Source: Actinobaculum sp. oral taxon 183 str. F0552 (GTDB taxonomy: Bacteria > Actinomycetota > Actinomycetes > Actinomycetales > Actinomycetaceae). From it: a DNA stretch of 54,741 nucleotides. Shown here piece after piece: positions 1 to 9,231 of this stretch. Numbering within the stretch: the stretch's first letter is position 1; every line of letters begins with the position of its first letter. Below the pieces are notes generated by a model. The model was not told where the DNA came from. It did no database searches and saw only the letters and a list, made by a program, of their open reading frames with translations. The position numbers were made by a program, and so were the translations under genes. The stretch is from NCBI RefSeq assembly GCF_000466165.1, contig NZ_KE951410.1, positions 1 to 54,741 of the forward strand. The letters run 5' to 3'.

Positions 1-450
1 CGCCCGCCGGCGGGCTGGGCGGGCGCGGCCGCCGCCTTCGACGCCCGGGTGTTCGGTCCGGACGCCTGGCCGGCCAGCGTGTGGAGGCATGAGCTCTCCG
101 ACGGCGCCGCGGGCGTCTACCTCGCCTTCGTCGACGGCGACGGCCCGCACGCCTCCGCGGTTCCGGGCATCCTGGCCTTGGGGGGAGTGAGCCCGGGGCC
201 CGAGGCGGAGATCCTGACCATCGGCGTGGCCGAGTCCTGGCGGGGGAGGGGGCTGGGAGGCAGACTGCTCGACGAGCTCGTCTCGGCGGCCGTCCGGGAG
301 GGGGCCGAGACGGTGTTCCTGGAAGTGCGCTCCCGCAGCGAGGGGGCCCGGGCCCTGTACGAAGGCAGGGGGTTCGTCCCCGTCGGACTGCGCCGCCGCT
401 ACTACCGCGACGACGACGCCCTCGTCATGCGCCGGGACGTGCGGCGGTGA
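1..450 (+). CDS. rimI: Ribosomal-protein alanine N-acetyltransferase RimI-like, 5' end cut by window
   Basis: GNAT-fold acetyltransferase resembling RimI, which acetylates the N-terminal alanine of ribosomal protein S18. The reading frame is open to the first base of the window. A GTG lies at 49, but the segment FGPDAW normally sits 20 or more residues into RimI, so the true start is probably outside. The acetyl-CoA binding motif A is visible as ESWRGRGLGGRLLDEL, followed by the typical ARALYEGRGFVPVGLRRRYY segment and an acidic DDALVMRR end. In actinobacteria rimI normally sits directly before tsaD. Here tsaD starts about 14.3 kb downstream, which suggests an insertion between them. Assignment to RimI rather than another GNAT rests on this motif pattern and the tsaD context. 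Confidence 0.78.
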   Translation, partial: RPPAGWAGAAAAFDARVFGPDAWPASVWRHELSDGAAGVYLAFVDGDGPHASAVPGILALGGVSPGPEAEILTIGVAESWRGRGLGGRLLDELVSAAVREGAETVFLEVRSRSEGARALYEGRGFVPVGLRRRYYRDDDALVMRRDVRR

Positions 451-674
451 GCGCGCATCCGCGGAGCCCGCGCGGCCGGGCCCCGCGCCGTACGGAGCCC
501 GGAAGCGTCGCTCTTCGATCTCGCCTGCCTCCAGGGCTCCGCGCTGCCCAGAGCCCTGGTCGATCTGGGACGTTGGGCGCAGGGGGATGAGCCCGAATCC
601 CGTCGGAACGCTTAATTTCGCAAGGATCTATTCCCATATTTCCAGCGGGTTGGGGAACCGCGAATTGTAGCGGG

Positions 675-680
675 TAAAGT
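675..680 (+). promoter_or_regulatory. -10 box TAAAGT of a probably leaderless sdhC transcript
   Basis: TAAAGT fits the actinobacterial TANNNT -10 consensus and ends six bases before the GTG of sdhC. There is no Shine-Dalgarno sequence in that gap, so transcription would begin at or next to the start codon. A weak TTGGGG at 650-655 could be the -35, with a long 19-base spacer. Inferred from sequence only. Confidence 0.45.
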
Positions 681-686
681 CGAAGT

Positions 687-1403
687 GTGGATACTTCACT
701 CAAGCAGAAGCGGGGCCTCCAGACGACGGTGGGGTTCAAAGTCGTCATGGCCTTCAGCGGGATCGTGCTGGTCATCTTCGTCTTATTCCACATGTACGGC
801 AACCTGAAGATGTTCTTCGGCGCCGAATCGTACAACCACTACGCTGAGTGGCTCAAACACGATCTGCTCTACCCGATCCTGCCCCACGGCTGGTTCATCT
901 GGATCTTCCGGATCTGCCTCCTCCTCTTCCTGCTCGGCCACGCGGGCGCCGCCGCCTGCCTCTTCCTGCGCAACCGTAGGGCGCGCGGATCCCAGTACAA
1001 GGTCACGAAGGGGAGCAAGAAGAAGGTGCCCTTGGCTTCCCGAACGATGAAGATCGGCGGCATCTTCCTGCTCATCTTCATCGTCTTCCACATCCTGCAC
1101 TTCACCGCCCTGGCGATCCAGATCGGCGGCGACTACCACGCTCTGACGCCCTACGAACGCATGATCGTCTCCTTCACCCCCGACAACTGGGCGTCGGTGG
1201 CCGCACTCGTCGTCTACACGGCCGCGGTGGCCTTCCTCTCCTTTCACGTGTGGCACGGCGCATTCTCAGCGCTGGCGACGCTGGGGGCCGCCCGCACAGG
1301 CGCCCAGCCCTTCCTCAGGGGCCTCGCGGCCTTGTGCGGCCTCGCGCTCCTCATCGGCTTCCTGGCGCCACCGTACGCCATCGCGTTTGGATTCATCTCG
1401 TAA
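687..1403 (+). CDS. sdhC: Succinate dehydrogenase/fumarate reductase cytochrome b558 subunit
   Basis: Membrane anchor of a quinone-linked succinate dehydrogenase or fumarate reductase. The 238 residues contain about five hydrophobic helices: near 13-35, after a loop at about 65-90, 125-145, 165-185 and 210-235. Histidines in or near the helices (for example FHMYGN, GHAGAA, FHILHF and FHVWHG) could bind the two b hemes of this single-subunit family. The family gene order sdhC-sdhA-sdhB, with one anchor instead of C plus D, is the b558 type found in Actinobacteria, Bacillus and Bacteroides. It is followed by sdhA after 12 bp. The direction of catalysis cannot be read from sequence. In a facultative anaerobe with nitrate respiration, menaquinol:fumarate reduction is quite possible. 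Confidence 0.9.
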   Translation: MDTSLKQKRGLQTTVGFKVVMAFSGIVLVIFVLFHMYGNLKMFFGAESYNHYAEWLKHDLLYPILPHGWFIWIFRICLLLFLLGHAGAAACLFLRNRRARGSQYKVTKGSKKKVPLASRTMKIGGIFLLIFIVFHILHFTALAIQIGGDYHALTPYERMIVSFTPDNWASVAALVVYTAAVAFLSFHVWHGAFSALATLGAARTGAQPFLRGLAALCGLALLIGFLAPPYAIAFGFIS

Positions 1404-1415
1404 GGGGACAGGCAC

Positions 1416-3374
1416 ATGACTGAGATTCTCTACACCGAAGGCGTGAAGATCGCCGACACCAAGACCCCCGCAGGCCCGCTGGAAGGCAAGTGGGAGAAGC
1501 GCAAGTTCGAGGCCCGGCTCGTCAACCCGGCCAACCGCCGCAAGCTGTCCGTCATCGTCGTCGGCACCGGCCTCGCGGGAGGGGCGGCGGCCGCTTCACT
1601 GGGCGAGATGGGGTACAACGTCAAGGCGTTCTTCTACCAGGACTCCGCGCGCCGCGCCCACTCGATCGCCGCTCAGGGCGGCATCAACGCGGCGAAGAAC
1701 TACAAGAACGACAACGATTCGACTTACAGGCTCTTCTACGACACGATCAAGGGCGGCGACTTCCGCGCCCGGGAGTCTAACGTCTACCGCCTGGCCGAGG
1801 TCAGCGCCAACATCATCGACCAGTGCGTGGCACAGGGGGTCCCCTTCGCCCGGGAGTACGGCGGATACCTGGACAACCGCTCCTTCGGCGGCGTGCAGGT
1901 CTCCCGCACCTTCTACGCCCGCGGCCAGACGGGCCAGCAGCTGCTCATCGGCGCCTATCAGGCGCTTCAGCGCCAGGTCGCGGCCGGGACGGTCGAGAGC
2001 TACAGCCGGCACGAGATGATGGAGCTCATCGTCAAGGACGGCAAATCTCGGGGCATCATCGCGCGCGACATGGTCACCGGCGAGGTCGAAACCCACATCG
2101 CCGACGCCGTCGTCCTGGCGACCGGCGGGTACGGCAACGTCTTCTTCCTGTCGACCAACGCGATGGGGTGCAATGGCTCGGCCATCTGGCGGGCGTACCG
2201 CAAGGGCGCCTACTTCGCCAATCCGTGCTACACGCAGATCCATCCGACGTGCATCCCGCAGCACGGCGACTACCAGTCCAAGCTCACGCTGATGTCCGAG
2301 TCGCTGCGCAACGACGGCCGTATCTGGGTGCCCAAGAGGGCCGAGGACTGCGAGAAGGATCCGCGCGACATCCCCGAGGAGGACCGCGACTACTATCTGG
2401 AGCGCATCTACCCCTCCTTCGGCAACCTCGTGCCCCGCGACATCGCCTCCCGCCAGGCGAAGAACATGTGCGACGAAGGCAGGGGAGTGGGGCCGAAGAT
2501 CGACGGCGTCGCCCGCGGCGTCTACCTCGACTTCTCCGACGCCATCCAACGCATGGGCAAGGCCGCCGTCTCGGCGAAATACGGCAATCTGTTCGACATG
2601 TACAAGCAGATCACCGACGATGACCCGTACGAAGTGCCGATGCGCATCTACCCGGCCGTCCACTACACGATGGGCGGCCTGTGGGTGGACTACGACCTGC
2701 AGTCCTCGATTCCGGGCCTGTACGTGACCGGAGAGGCCAACTTCTCGGATCACGGCGCGAACCGTCTGGGCGCCTCGGCGCTCATGCAGGGGCTGGCCGA
2801 CGGGTACTTCGTCATCCCCGACACGATCAACGACTACCTGGCCGACGGCCCCTTCGAACCCCTCGGCGAGGACGACCCCGCGGTGCGCGAGGCCCGCGAC
2901 TCGGTCGAGGGCCGGATCAGGCATTTCATGAGCCTCGACGGCACCCATTCCGTGGACTACTATCACAAGAAGCTCGGCTCGATCATGTGGGAGAAGTGCG
3001 GAATGGCCCGCGAGGCGGCGGGTCTGCGCGAAGCGATCCGCGACATCCGGGCCCTTCGGGAGGACTTCTGGAAGAACGTCAAAGTCCCGGGCAGAGCGGA
3101 GGAGCTCAACGTCTCCCTGGAGAAGGCGGGCCGGGTGGCGGACTTCCTGGAGCTCGGCGAGCTCATGTGCATCGACGCCCTCCATCGCGAGGAATCCTGC
3201 GGCGGTCACTTCCGCGTCGAGTCCCAGACCGAGGAAGGCGAGGCACTGCGCCACGACGACAAGTTCGCCTACGTCGGCGCCTGGGAGTTCACAGGCGACG
3301 GCCGGCCCCCCGTCCTCCACAAGGAGGACCTCAACTACGAATTCGTCCACATGAAGCAGCGGAGTTACAAGTGA
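1416..3374 (+). CDS. sdhA: Succinate dehydrogenase/fumarate reductase flavoprotein subunit
   Basis: Catalytic FAD subunit that interconverts succinate and fumarate on the cytoplasmic side of the membrane. The dinucleotide-binding motif [20 protein letters not shown] lies near residues 48-67. His82, in the segment [14 protein letters not shown], is the expected site of covalent FAD attachment. Substrate-site segments are seen further on ([43 protein letters not shown]). At 652 residues it has the length of the b558-type family. The start has RBS-like AAGGGGACAGGC just upstream. The gene ends inside the first codon of sdhB, consistent with translational coupling in the operon. Confidence 0.95.
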   Translation: MTEILYTEGVKIADTKTPAGPLEGKWEKRKFEARLVNPANRRKLSVIVVGTGLAGGAAAASLGEMGYNVKAFFYQDSARRAHSIAAQGGINAAKNYKNDNDSTYRLFYDTIKGGDFRARESNVYRLAEVSANIIDQCVAQGVPFAREYGGYLDNRSFGGVQVSRTFYARGQTGQQLLIGAYQALQRQVAAGTVESYSRHEMMELIVKDGKSRGIIARDMVTGEVETHIADAVVLATGGYGNVFFLSTNAMGCNGSAIWRAYRKGAYFANPCYTQIHPTCIPQHGDYQSKLTLMSESLRNDGRIWVPKRAEDCEKDPRDIPEEDRDYYLERIYPSFGNLVPRDIASRQAKNMCDEGRGVGPKIDGVARGVYLDFSDAIQRMGKAAVSAKYGNLFDMYKQITDDDPYEVPMRIYPAVHYTMGGLWVDYDLQSSIPGLYVTGEANFSDHGANRLGASALMQGLADGYFVIPDTINDYLADGPFEPLGEDDPAVREARDSVEGRIRHFMSLDGTHSVDYYHKKLGSIMWEKCGMAREAAGLREAIRDIRALREDFWKNVKVPGRAEELNVSLEKAGRVADFLELGELMCIDALHREESCGGHFRVESQTEEGEALRHDDKFAYVGAWEFTGDGRPPVLHKEDLNYEFVHMKQRSYK

Positions 3375-4123
3375 GAATCAACCTGGAGTTTTGGCGTCAG
3401 AACGGCCCGAGCGACAAGGGACACTTCGAGACGCACACGCTAGACAACGTGGACGAGCACGCCTCGTTCCTCGAAATGCTCGACGTCCTCAACGAAGAGC
3501 TCTTCGACGAGGGCAAGGAGCCTCTCGCCTTCGACTCGGACTGCCGCGAGGGCATCTGCGGCCAGTGCGGGATCGTCATCAACGGAGACCCCCACGGCCC
3601 GAAGCGCACGACCACGTGCCAGCTTCACATGCGCACCTTCAAGGACGGCGACACGATCACCCTCGAACCCTGGCGGTCAACGGGATTCCCCGTGATCAAG
3701 GACCTCGTGGTCGACCGCTCCGCCTTCGACCGGATCGTCCAGGCCGGGGGCTACATCTCGGTCAACACGGGGGCGGCTCCCGAAGCGCACTCACAGCTCG
3801 TGCCTAAGGACAAGGCGGAACGCGCGTTCGAGGCGGCGGCCTGCATCGGCTGCGGCGCGTGCGTGGCGGCCTGCCCGAACGGCTCCGCCATGCTCTTCAC
3901 CTCCGCCAAGGTCATGCACCTGGGACTGCTCCCGCAGGGCAGCCCGGAACGGCGCGATCGCGTGGTCAACATGCTCTCCCAGCAGGACGACGAGGGCTTC
4001 GGCGGCTGCACCAACGTCGGCGCGTGCGCCAGCGTGTGCCCGAAGGAGATCCCCTTCGAACTCATCTCCCTGCTCAATCGCGAGCTCATCAAGTCCTACG
4101 GGCACAAAGCCCGCAAGAGATAG
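3371..4123 (+). CDS. sdhB: Succinate dehydrogenase/fumarate reductase iron-sulfur subunit
   Basis: Electron-transfer subunit between the FAD of SdhA and the heme/quinone sites of SdhC. The chosen GTG overlaps the sdhA stop by four bases (GTGA) and yields 250 residues starting [11 protein letters not shown] much longer open frame upstream is only a shadow inside sdhA. An N-terminal plant-type ferredoxin domain holds a [2Fe-2S] set CREGICGQC with a later Cys in TTTCQ. The C-terminal domain carries [12 protein letters not shown] and [12 protein letters not shown], which bind the [4Fe-4S] and [3Fe-4S] clusters. All ligands appear intact. It completes the sdhCAB operon. Confidence 0.94.
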   Translation: MRINLEFWRQNGPSDKGHFETHTLDNVDEHASFLEMLDVLNEELFDEGKEPLAFDSDCREGICGQCGIVINGDPHGPKRTTTCQLHMRTFKDGDTITLEPWRSTGFPVIKDLVVDRSAFDRIVQAGGYISVNTGAAPEAHSQLVPKDKAERAFEAAACIGCGACVAACPNGSAMLFTSAKVMHLGLLPQGSPERRDRVVNMLSQQDDEGFGGCTNVGACASVCPKEIPFELISLLNRELIKSYGHKARKR

Positions 4124-4215
4124 CCGTCTCGGGGCTTTCAGCCCGACGCCGCCGGGCTCCTCCCAGTGGCGCCATCCGGTTCCCTCGCGGGCGGTTCGTG
4201 GGTACGATCGAAGAC

Positions 4216-5241
4216 ATGGCGGCCTTTACCGAAGGGTCTCCGGTTCGCGACGCGGAGAGCCCGGCCATGAACGCCATCGCGAACGCGACGCCGAGCCCGG
4301 GCGAGCCTCGTGACCGGATGCGGGGAGCCCCGCCGGCGGCGCGCCCTCGACCTCGCGTTCCGCTTCCAGCTCCCTGCGCCGCCTCCTGCGCTGCCCACGA
4401 ACCGGTCAGGGAGTGGCTCTACTCCGCCGGGGGTGGAACGGAGGCCGCCCTCCGCGCCTCGTGGGAGGCCATCGTGGCGGCCAACCCGCTGCCGTCCTGC
4501 ATGGGGCGGATCTGCTACGCGGCTTGCGAGGAGGCCTGCGTGCTCGGCCGCAGAGGCCGAGCTCTGGGCGTCAAGGAGCTCGAGAGGAGGATCGGCGACC
4601 TCGCGCTGGAGCGCGGGTGGCGGGTTCGCGTGCCGGCGTCGCGGCTGGGAACGAGCGTCATGGTCGTCGGCTCCGGACCGTGCGGGCTGTCGGCCGCCTA
4701 CCAGCTCGCACGCTCCGGGCACGACGTCTGCCTGGTGGAGGCCCAGCATCGGATGGGCGGCATGCTGCGCCGCGGCATTTCCGAAGAGCGTCTGCCCAAG
4801 CGAATCCTCGACGGCGAAATCGCCGGGATCCTCGCTTTAGGCGTGCACGTCGAAACCGGCAGAGCGGTCCGCAGGATCGAGGACGTTCTCTCTTGCGTCG
4901 ACGGCGTCGTGTGGGCTGCGGGGGCCTCGACCTGCATCGCCCTCGTCGCCGATCGCACGCTGTGGAGGCAGCCGATCCACACCGATGGGCGTGTGCGGCG
5001 CACGGCGACGGTGTCGATCGGGCGCGGGGCGCGTGCGGCCGCGGCGCTCACGGAATACCTGGCCGGCGCCGGACGGGAGGCCCAGGGAGGCGGCGACGCC
5101 GATCCCCGGAATTGCGCATCCGCGGGGGGCTCGGGGCAGTCGACGGCGATTCCCCTTGCGGGAGGAGGCCGACCGGACGTCACCGAGGCCCTTCGCTGTA
5201 TCCTATGTGGAGCGTTGGGAAGCCTGCGGCCGCGACGGTAG
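4216..5241 (+). CDS. GltD-like FAD/NAD(P)-binding oxidoreductase, short C-terminal part
   Basis: The protein (341 residues from the ATG) resembles the small subunit of glutamate synthase and the related N-terminal part of dihydropyrimidine dehydrogenase. An N-terminal cysteine-rich segment (CAASCAAHEPVREW, then CMGRICYAACEEACVLG) looks like the [4Fe-4S] helical domain. A Rossmann FAD motif VMVVGSGPCGLSAAYQLARS follows. The next segment, MGGMLRRGISEERLPKRIL, matches the usual GltD segment. The NAD(P)H half expected afterwards is very short, and the protein ends with a CILCG motif rather than a full second nucleotide domain. It may donate or accept electrons for the preceding sdh complex, but it could also be a degenerate paralogue. 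It lies 92 bp downstream of sdhB on the same strand. An upstream GTG at about 4198 is possible. Confidence 0.6.
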   Translation: MAAFTEGSPVRDAESPAMNAIANATPSPGEPRDRMRGAPPAARPRPRVPLPAPCAASCAAHEPVREWLYSAGGGTEAALRASWEAIVAANPLPSCMGRICYAACEEACVLGRRGRALGVKELERRIGDLALERGWRVRVPASRLGTSVMVVGSGPCGLSAAYQLARSGHDVCLVEAQHRMGGMLRRGISEERLPKRILDGEIAGILALGVHVETGRAVRRIEDVLSCVDGVVWAAGASTCIALVADRTLWRQPIHTDGRVRRTATVSIGRGARAAAALTEYLAGAGREAQGGGDADPRNCASAGGSGQSTAIPLAGGGRPDVTEALRCILCGALGSLRPRR

Positions 5242-5316
5242 GCGAGGAGTCAGCTCACGAACACTCCGATTCCCTTCGACCGCGCCCGATCCCGAATCGA
5301 CATCGAGGAGGCAGCC

Positions 5317-5997
5317 ATGGAGGAACGAGCCGTGGACGGACGCGTGTGGAACTCCCGTCGCGATCCCCATCTGACGCAGAGGGAGATCCTCGACGCCGCA
5401 GCGAAGGAATTCGCCGAACACGGACTCGACGGCGCCCGCATGGACGACATCGCTCGGGGGACGAACACCTCGAAGAGGATGATCTACTACTACTTCGGAT
5501 CGAAGGAAAACCTGTACAAGGCGGTTCTGCACGAGAACTACCTGCGCATTCGCTCCCTGGAGACTCGGCTCAAACTCGCCGAGCTCGAACCCGTCGACGC
5601 TCTGAAGACCCTCGTGCGCACCACCCTCGGGCACTACGAACGCCACCCCGACCTCGCCCGCATCGTCGGGGTGGAGAACCTCATCATGCACGGGCGGATC
5701 GCCGAATCCATAGAGGGCTTCAAGAAGCTCAACCGCAGCGCGCTGGACACGCTGGAGGACATCCTCAGACGCGGACGCGAATCCGGAGCGTTCCGCAGCG
5801 GGCCCGACGCCCCCGGGGCCCTCGACGTCCACCAGGTGCTCTCCGCCCTGATCCTCAACCGCGCCTCGAACCGGTACACATTCCGGGTCGCCTTCGATCG
5901 CGACATGCTCGGGAGGGGGCAGGAGAAGCACATCCGCTCACTCATCGAGTGTACGGTCCTGCGCCTGGTCCTCGCAGACCCCGACGGCGACGCATAG
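5317..5997 (+). CDS. TetR/AcrR family transcriptional regulator
   Basis: A 226-residue one-domain repressor type. The N-terminal helix-turn-helix is clear: REILDAAAKEFAEHGLDG, then MDDIARGTNTSKRMIYYYFG and SKENLYKAVL, residues about 22-70. The ligand-binding half is helical with the segment HPDLARIVGVENLIMHG. A strong RBS (GAGGAGG) lies just before the ATG. It converges with the acyl-CoA ligase operon on the other strand, and such regulators often control neighbouring fatty or aromatic acyl-CoA genes. A role in controlling the nearby CoA-ligase/dehydrogenase genes is a guess from position only. Confidence 0.85.
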   Translation: MEERAVDGRVWNSRRDPHLTQREILDAAAKEFAEHGLDGARMDDIARGTNTSKRMIYYYFGSKENLYKAVLHENYLRIRSLETRLKLAELEPVDALKTLVRTTLGHYERHPDLARIVGVENLIMHGRIAESIEGFKKLNRSALDTLEDILRRGRESGAFRSGPDAPGALDVHQVLSALILNRASNRYTFRVAFDRDMLGRGQEKHIRSLIECTVLRLVLADPDGDA

Positions 5998-6220
5998 CGC
6001 GCCGGGGGCGTCCGCTGTCAGCGGCCCGCCGCCGTGCCCGCTGCAAAGACGGCTGATCGCTGCAGAGACGGCGTCGCGGCTGTGCGACCCGTCCGCCGGA
6101 GGCGGCCCGTACCCGTCGTCGCGCTTCGGAAGGAGAGCCCCACTGCCGCCCGGTCCGTCCATCATGGAGGAAACCCCGGCGGCCTGTTGTCCCAGAGCGG
6201 CGGCTTGTCGAAGCGACGGC

Positions 6221-8083
6221 CTACCCGGCGTTCTGCGGGAGGGATGCGGCGTCGTCCCAGCGTTCGGGATGGCTGGCTCTGAGCCGACGGCGCAGCGTCG
6301 CTTTGTCGGTCTTCCCCGAGCTCGTCAGGGGCATCTCGTCGAGGTACTCGACGAATTCGGGGATCTTGAACTTCGCCATCCCCCGGGAGACGAACCACCC
6401 GCGCAGGTCGGCGACGTCGAGAGGGGCCTCGCCGTCGCGGGCGACGAGGTAGGCGTAGACCCGCTGCCCCATGACGTCGTCGGGAATGGCGATCGCCGCC
6501 GCCGCGGCGATCGAGGGGTGGTCCATGAGGGCCCGCTCCACCTCGGAGGGGCTGATGTTCTCGCCTCCCCGGATGATGAGGTCCTTCATCCGCCCGGTGA
6601 TCCGAATGTATCCCTCTTCGTCGGCGACGGCGAGGTCCCCGCTGTAATACCACCCGTCCTCGTCCAGGACGCGCGCGGTGAGGTCGGGCTGCCCGAGGTA
6701 TCCGGAGAATACCGCCGGCCCGCGGGACGCCTCCTCTCCTTCGACGCCCGGCGGCAGGGTTCGGCGCGTCGCGGGGTCGACGATGCGGATCTCCGTCCCG
6801 GGGCAGGCGCGGCCGTCGGTCGTCAGCACCCTCTCGTCGGAATCGAGGACGGTGGTCATCGTGTGCGGCGCGGACTCCGTGGACCCGTACACGGAATGGA
6901 GTCTGACCCCCAGGCCCCTCGCGCGCTCCATGAGACGGCGGGGCACCGGCGACCCGCCGCAGCACAGGAGGCGCACGGTGGCCAGGCGTCCGCGGTCGCC
7001 CTCGCACGCGCACAGGAGCGCGTCGATCACGGAGGGGACCGACATGCCGCACGTCGCTCCATGGCGGGCGACGAGCTCGGCCATGGCTCCCGGCCTGGGG
7101 GTGTCGCACAGGATGGACGTCGTCCTCGTGAGCATCGGCATGACGACGCCGTGCATGAAGCCGGTGGCGTGGCCGAGGGGAGCGGGCATGAGCATCCTGT
7201 CGCCGGGCCCGATGCCGAGGGACTGGGCGAAGGCCGACTCGGAGGCGATGAGGTTGTTGTGGGTCAGCATGACGCCCTTGGCCTGGGCCTCCGAGCCGGA
7301 GGTGAACAGGACGGCCGCGACGTCGTCTCCCGAGGATCGGACCCATCGCGATCGGGGGAGCGGGGGCTGGGATTCGAGCAGGCGCTCGATCCTCGATGTC
7401 CCGCCGAAACGGTCGGGCTGACGGGGCCGCCCGTCCTCGGCGGAAAGGCCGGCCTGCGTGGACCCGCCCGCTTGAGCGGGTCCATCCGTTTGAACGGGAG
7501 AGCTGGCCCGGGTGGAACGGCCGGTCTCAACCGCGTGGGCGCCCGGTTCGCCGTCGGCCCGGTCGGGGACGAGGAGCGCCGTCTCCAGCCAATCGCCGTC
7601 GGAGAGGAGGCCGTCGGCGAGCCGATGGAAATCGGTGTCGCGGTGGCGGGCGGGCATGACGGCCAGGCGGGTTCTGCACGAGGCGATCGCGTGGGCGAGT
7701 TCGGTCCGTCTGAGGTTGGGCGAGAGGGGATTGACGACGGCGCCGAGCTTCGTCACGGCGATGAGGAAGGGGAGGAACTCCGCCCAGTTCGGCAGCTGCA
7801 GGGCGACCGTCTCGCCGGGGTCGATTCCCTTGCCCCGCATCCACGCGGCGAGCCTGGAGGATGCCTCGTCCGCTTCCGCGTAGGTGAAGCGGACGCCGCT
7901 GCGGTCGACGACGGCGCATTCGTCCGGGCAGGCGCGCACGGCGAGGTCCCACCAGTCGAGCAGGCAGTGATCGCCCCATCGCCCCTCGGATCGGAAGCGC
8001 GCCCGGAGGTCTGGCGGGGCGGAGGTCAGGCCCCTCTCCCGCCAGACCTCGCGCCCGGCGCTCTGCGCGTCGATTCCGGTCAC
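6221..8083 (-). CDS. AMP-forming acyl-CoA ligase (ANL superfamily) with an inserted low-complexity linker
   Basis: Activates a carboxylic acid to its CoA thioester through an acyl-adenylate. The GTG start overlaps the stop of the upstream dehydrogenase by four bases, giving 620 residues. Signature motifs are present: LFTSGSEAQAKGVMLTHNN (P-loop), YGSTES, WYYSGDLAVADEEGYI, GRMKDLIIRGGENISPSEVE, and a C-terminal SSGKTDKATLRRRL with the catalytic lysine. Residues about 178-240, just before the P-loop, are a Gly/Ser/Gln/Pro-rich insert with short repeats that is not typical of the family. The position beside an acyl-CoA dehydrogenase and an organic-acid transporter suggests a role like CaiC or FadD3 in activating an imported acid. 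The substrate is unknown. Confidence 0.87.
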   Translation of the reverse strand: MTGIDAQSAGREVWRERGLTSAPPDLRARFRSEGRWGDHCLLDWWDLAVRACPDECAVVDRSGVRFTYAEADEASSRLAAWMRGKGIDPGETVALQLPNWAEFLPFLIAVTKLGAVVNPLSPNLRRTELAHAIASCRTRLAVMPARHRDTDFHRLADGLLSDGDWLETALLVPDRADGEPGAHAVETGRSTRASSPVQTDGPAQAGGSTQAGLSAEDGRPRQPDRFGGTSRIERLLESQPPLPRSRWVRSSGDDVAAVLFTSGSEAQAKGVMLTHNNLIASESAFAQSLGIGPGDRMLMPAPLGHATGFMHGVVMPMLTRTTSILCDTPRPGAMAELVARHGATCGMSVPSVIDALLCACEGDRGRLATVRLLCCGGSPVPRRLMERARGLGVRLHSVYGSTESAPHTMTTVLDSDERVLTTDGRACPGTEIRIVDPATRRTLPPGVEGEEASRGPAVFSGYLGQPDLTARVLDEDGWYYSGDLAVADEEGYIRITGRMKDLIIRGGENISPSEVERALMDHPSIAAAAAIAIPDDVMGQRVYAYLVARDGEAPLDVADLRGWFVSRGMAKFKIPEFVEYLDEMPLTSSGKTDKATLRRRLRASHPERWDDAASLPQNAG

Positions 8084-9231
8084 AGCGACCTCGCGTACTC
8101 TTTCCTGAGCTGCTTGGCGATGACGATCGACTGGATCTGGTTCGTGCCCTCCATGATCTGGAAGACCTTGGCGTCGCGCATGATCTTCTCGACGGGATAC
8201 TGCTTGGTGTACCCGTTCCCGCCCATGACCTGGATGGCGTCGGAGACGACCTCTTGGAGCGCGTCGGTGACGAACTGCTTGGTGATCGCGCCTTCCTTCT
8301 GGACGTTGGCCCCCGCGTCGACGAGGGCCATGGTGTGCTGGACGAGCGCCCGGCAGGCCACCGTCTTGGCGGACATGCGGGCCAGGAGGTCCTGCACCAA
8401 CTGGAAGTCGAAGATGGGCTTGCCGAACTGCTTGCGCTGCAGGGCGTAGACGCTGGCCTCGTCGAGCGCCCTCTGCATCATCCCGACGGCGATGGTGGCC
8501 ATGAAGGGGCGCGAGACGTCCAGCCCCGACATCGCGATGCGGAAGCCGTCCCCTTCCTCGCCCACGAGGTGGTCGGCCGGGACGCGCACGCCGTTCAGCC
8601 TCAGATCGCAGGTGTTGGACGTGCGCAGTCCCATCTTGTCCTCGTGGTTGCCGTGGGTGAGGCCTTCGCGGTCGGCTTCGACGAGGAAGGTGGAGATCCC
8701 GCGGTGCCCGGCATCCGGATCGGTCTTCGCCGAGATCAGGTAGATGTCGGCGATGCCGCCGTTGGTGATCCAGCATTTCTGGCCGTTGAGGACGTATTCG
8801 TCGCCGTCGCGCACGGCTGTCGTGGTGATTCCGGCGGCGTCGGAGCCGGCGCCGGGCTCGGTGATGGCGAAGCAGCCCAGGCCGCCGTCGGCGATCGCGT
8901 CGGCGAAGAGGCGAGCCTGCTCCTTCGTTCCCGCGAGCAGGACGTTGCGGAAGGCGACGAAGGTCGAGACGAGGGTGATCGCATACCCGGCGTCGGCCTT
9001 GCCGAGCTCTTCGAAGACCATCGCGCCGGTTCTGTAGTCTATTCCGGAGCCGCCGTACTCTTCGGGCAGCTCCAGCAGGTGGAGTCCCAGTTCGAAGGCC
9101 GGGGCGAAATCCTCGATCTCGCACTGGCTGTCTCTGTCCCTTTGGGCCAGGCCCGGAGCGATCTCGTTTTCGGCGAACTCTCTGACGGAGTCGAGCAGGA
9201 GCTGCTGTTCATCAGTGAGAAAAGGGTTCAT
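8080..9231 (-). CDS. Acyl-CoA dehydrogenase family protein (FAD)
   Basis: A 383-residue flavoprotein of the short/medium-chain acyl-CoA dehydrogenase family, which forms or reduces the alpha,beta double bond of an acyl-CoA. Family segments are complete: FAITEPGAGSDAAGITTTAV (FAD and substrate), KCWITNGG, RGISTFLVE, MGLRTSNTCDL, the QRKQFGKPIFDFQLVQDLLA helix, and GGNGYTKQYPVEKIMRDAKV. The segment IMEGTNQIQSIVIAKQL contains the expected catalytic glutamate. It overlaps the transporter gene upstream by four bases (ATGA) and the ligase gene downstream by four, so the three genes form one tightly coupled operon. The direction (oxidation or reduction) and partner electron carrier are unknown. No etfAB genes lie in the window. 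Confidence 0.9.
   Translation of the reverse strand: MNPFLTDEQQLLLDSVREFAENEIAPGLAQRDRDSQCEIEDFAPAFELGLHLLELPEEYGGSGIDYRTGAMVFEELGKADAGYAITLVSTFVAFRNVLLAGTKEQARLFADAIADGGLGCFAITEPGAGSDAAGITTTAVRDGDEYVLNGQKCWITNGGIADIYLISAKTDPDAGHRGISTFLVEADREGLTHGNHEDKMGLRTSNTCDLRLNGVRVPADHLVGEEGDGFRIAMSGLDVSRPFMATIAVGMMQRALDEASVYALQRKQFGKPIFDFQLVQDLLARMSAKTVACRALVQHTMALVDAGANVQKEGAITKQFVTDALQEVVSDAIQVMGGNGYTKQYPVEKIMRDAKVFQIMEGTNQIQSIVIAKQLRKEYARSL

Noticed and set aside
1596-3350. Long open frame of 584 codons antisense to sdhA
   Set aside because: Val/Asp/Gly/Arg-rich translation without any motif. It mirrors the GC-rich third positions of the real sdhA gene. Similar long antisense frames over narG (26354-28948) and the acyl-CoA ligase gene were rejected for the same reason.
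2681-3370. Long upstream extension of the sdhB frame
   Set aside because: Arg/Gly-rich shadow inside sdhA. The GTG at 3371 gives the exact family N-terminus and a GTGA overlap.
4124-4165. Terminator after sdhB
   Set aside because: Only a short imperfect stem around TTTCA is present, so transcription may continue into the GltD-like gene.
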